Positions 6,353-6,523 of a stretch of DNA of 6,523 nt are shown piece after piece. The notes below the pieces were generated by a model. It was not told the origin of the DNA. It did not search any database and saw only the letters and a list, made by a program, of their open reading frames with translations. Source of the DNA: Planctomicrobium sp. (GTDB taxonomy: Bacteria; Planctomycetota; Planctomycetia; Planctomycetales; Planctomycetaceae); the NCBI GenBank assembly GCA_018659505.1, contig JABJMI010000217.1:1-6523 (forward strand). The letters run 5' to 3'. The position numbers and the translations under genes were made by a program. Position 1 is the stretch's first letter, and every line of letters begins with the position of its first letter.

Positions 6353-6523
6353 ATGACTAAAGCTGATATGGTGAAAGCTACATTCGGAATCTTCATTGCC
6401 ATCTTAGGATTCGCAATAGTTAATTGGTTCTCGTTAGGGAGCACTGTGGCAACGCTATAAACAAAGGTTGAGGCTCTTCAATATTTTGAAGCGCAAAGTC
6501 TTGTAGATGCAAAACAAATTGCA
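6353..6523 (+). pseudogene. Small membrane-anchored reading frame interrupted by TAA, partial
   Basis: ATG at 6353 follows GAGGG (6344-6348), spaced four bases, a plausible ribosome binding site. The frame encodes 35 residues with one hydrophobic helix at about 10-28 (FGIFIAILGFAIVNW), then TAA at 6458-6460. In the same frame the sequence stays open for 21 more codons to the window edge. It reads TKVEALQYFEAQSLVDAKQIA after the stop, a helix-prone stretch of coiled-coil character that fits naturally after the membrane segment (ATL-stop-TKVEALQ). A single C-to-T change in CAA (Gln) would produce this TAA. I therefore favour a nonsense-interrupted membrane/coiled-coil protein whose 3' end lies outside the window. 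Alternatives are a genuine 35-residue membrane peptide, or a sequencing error. The family is not recognised. Confidence 0.4.

Overview
The window looks like chromosome of a planctomycete (Planctomycetota, probably order Planctomycetales; genus not resolvable from the sequence). The reasons are a Tat-exported DUF1501 protein, a FlgI-like protein carrying a HEAT-repeat insertion, a soluble Hanks-type kinase with a Pro/Gly/Met/Gln-rich tail, moderate GC, loose gene spacing, and several starts without a clear Shine-Dalgarno site. No rRNA, tRNA, CRISPR array, insertion sequence or phage module was recognised.

Layout. Bases 1-1474 (minus strand) hold the first 491 codons of a FlgI (flagellar P-ring)-like Tat lipoprotein whose 3' end lies outside the window. 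A 433-base divergent intergenic region follows, containing an 11-bp perfect hairpin. On the plus strand come a DUF1501 protein (1908-3284), a serine/threonine protein kinase (3440-4948, GTG start), and accA, the alpha subunit of acetyl-CoA carboxylase carboxyltransferase (5111-6100). After about 250 bases without a recognisable gene there is a small membrane-anchored reading frame from 6353. It is interrupted by TAA at 6458-6460 but stays open in the same frame to the end of the window.

How the genes relate. The two divergent genes at the left both encode proteins with twin-arginine signals, so both products are predicted to leave the cytoplasm folded; their joint role is unknown. The kinase and AccA are cytoplasmic. 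The three complete plus-strand genes share orientation, but gaps of 155 and 162 bases, each with a small hairpin, make a tight operon uncertain. AccA is the only gene with a confident metabolic role (malonyl-CoA synthesis for fatty acids); its partner accD is not in the window.

No clearly new multi-gene system is visible. The items most worth a second look are the HEAT-containing Tat-lipoprotein version of FlgI without flagellar neighbours, the kinase with a degenerate glycine loop, a DFS motif and a repetitive tail, and the small membrane gene broken by what looks like a single nonsense codon.
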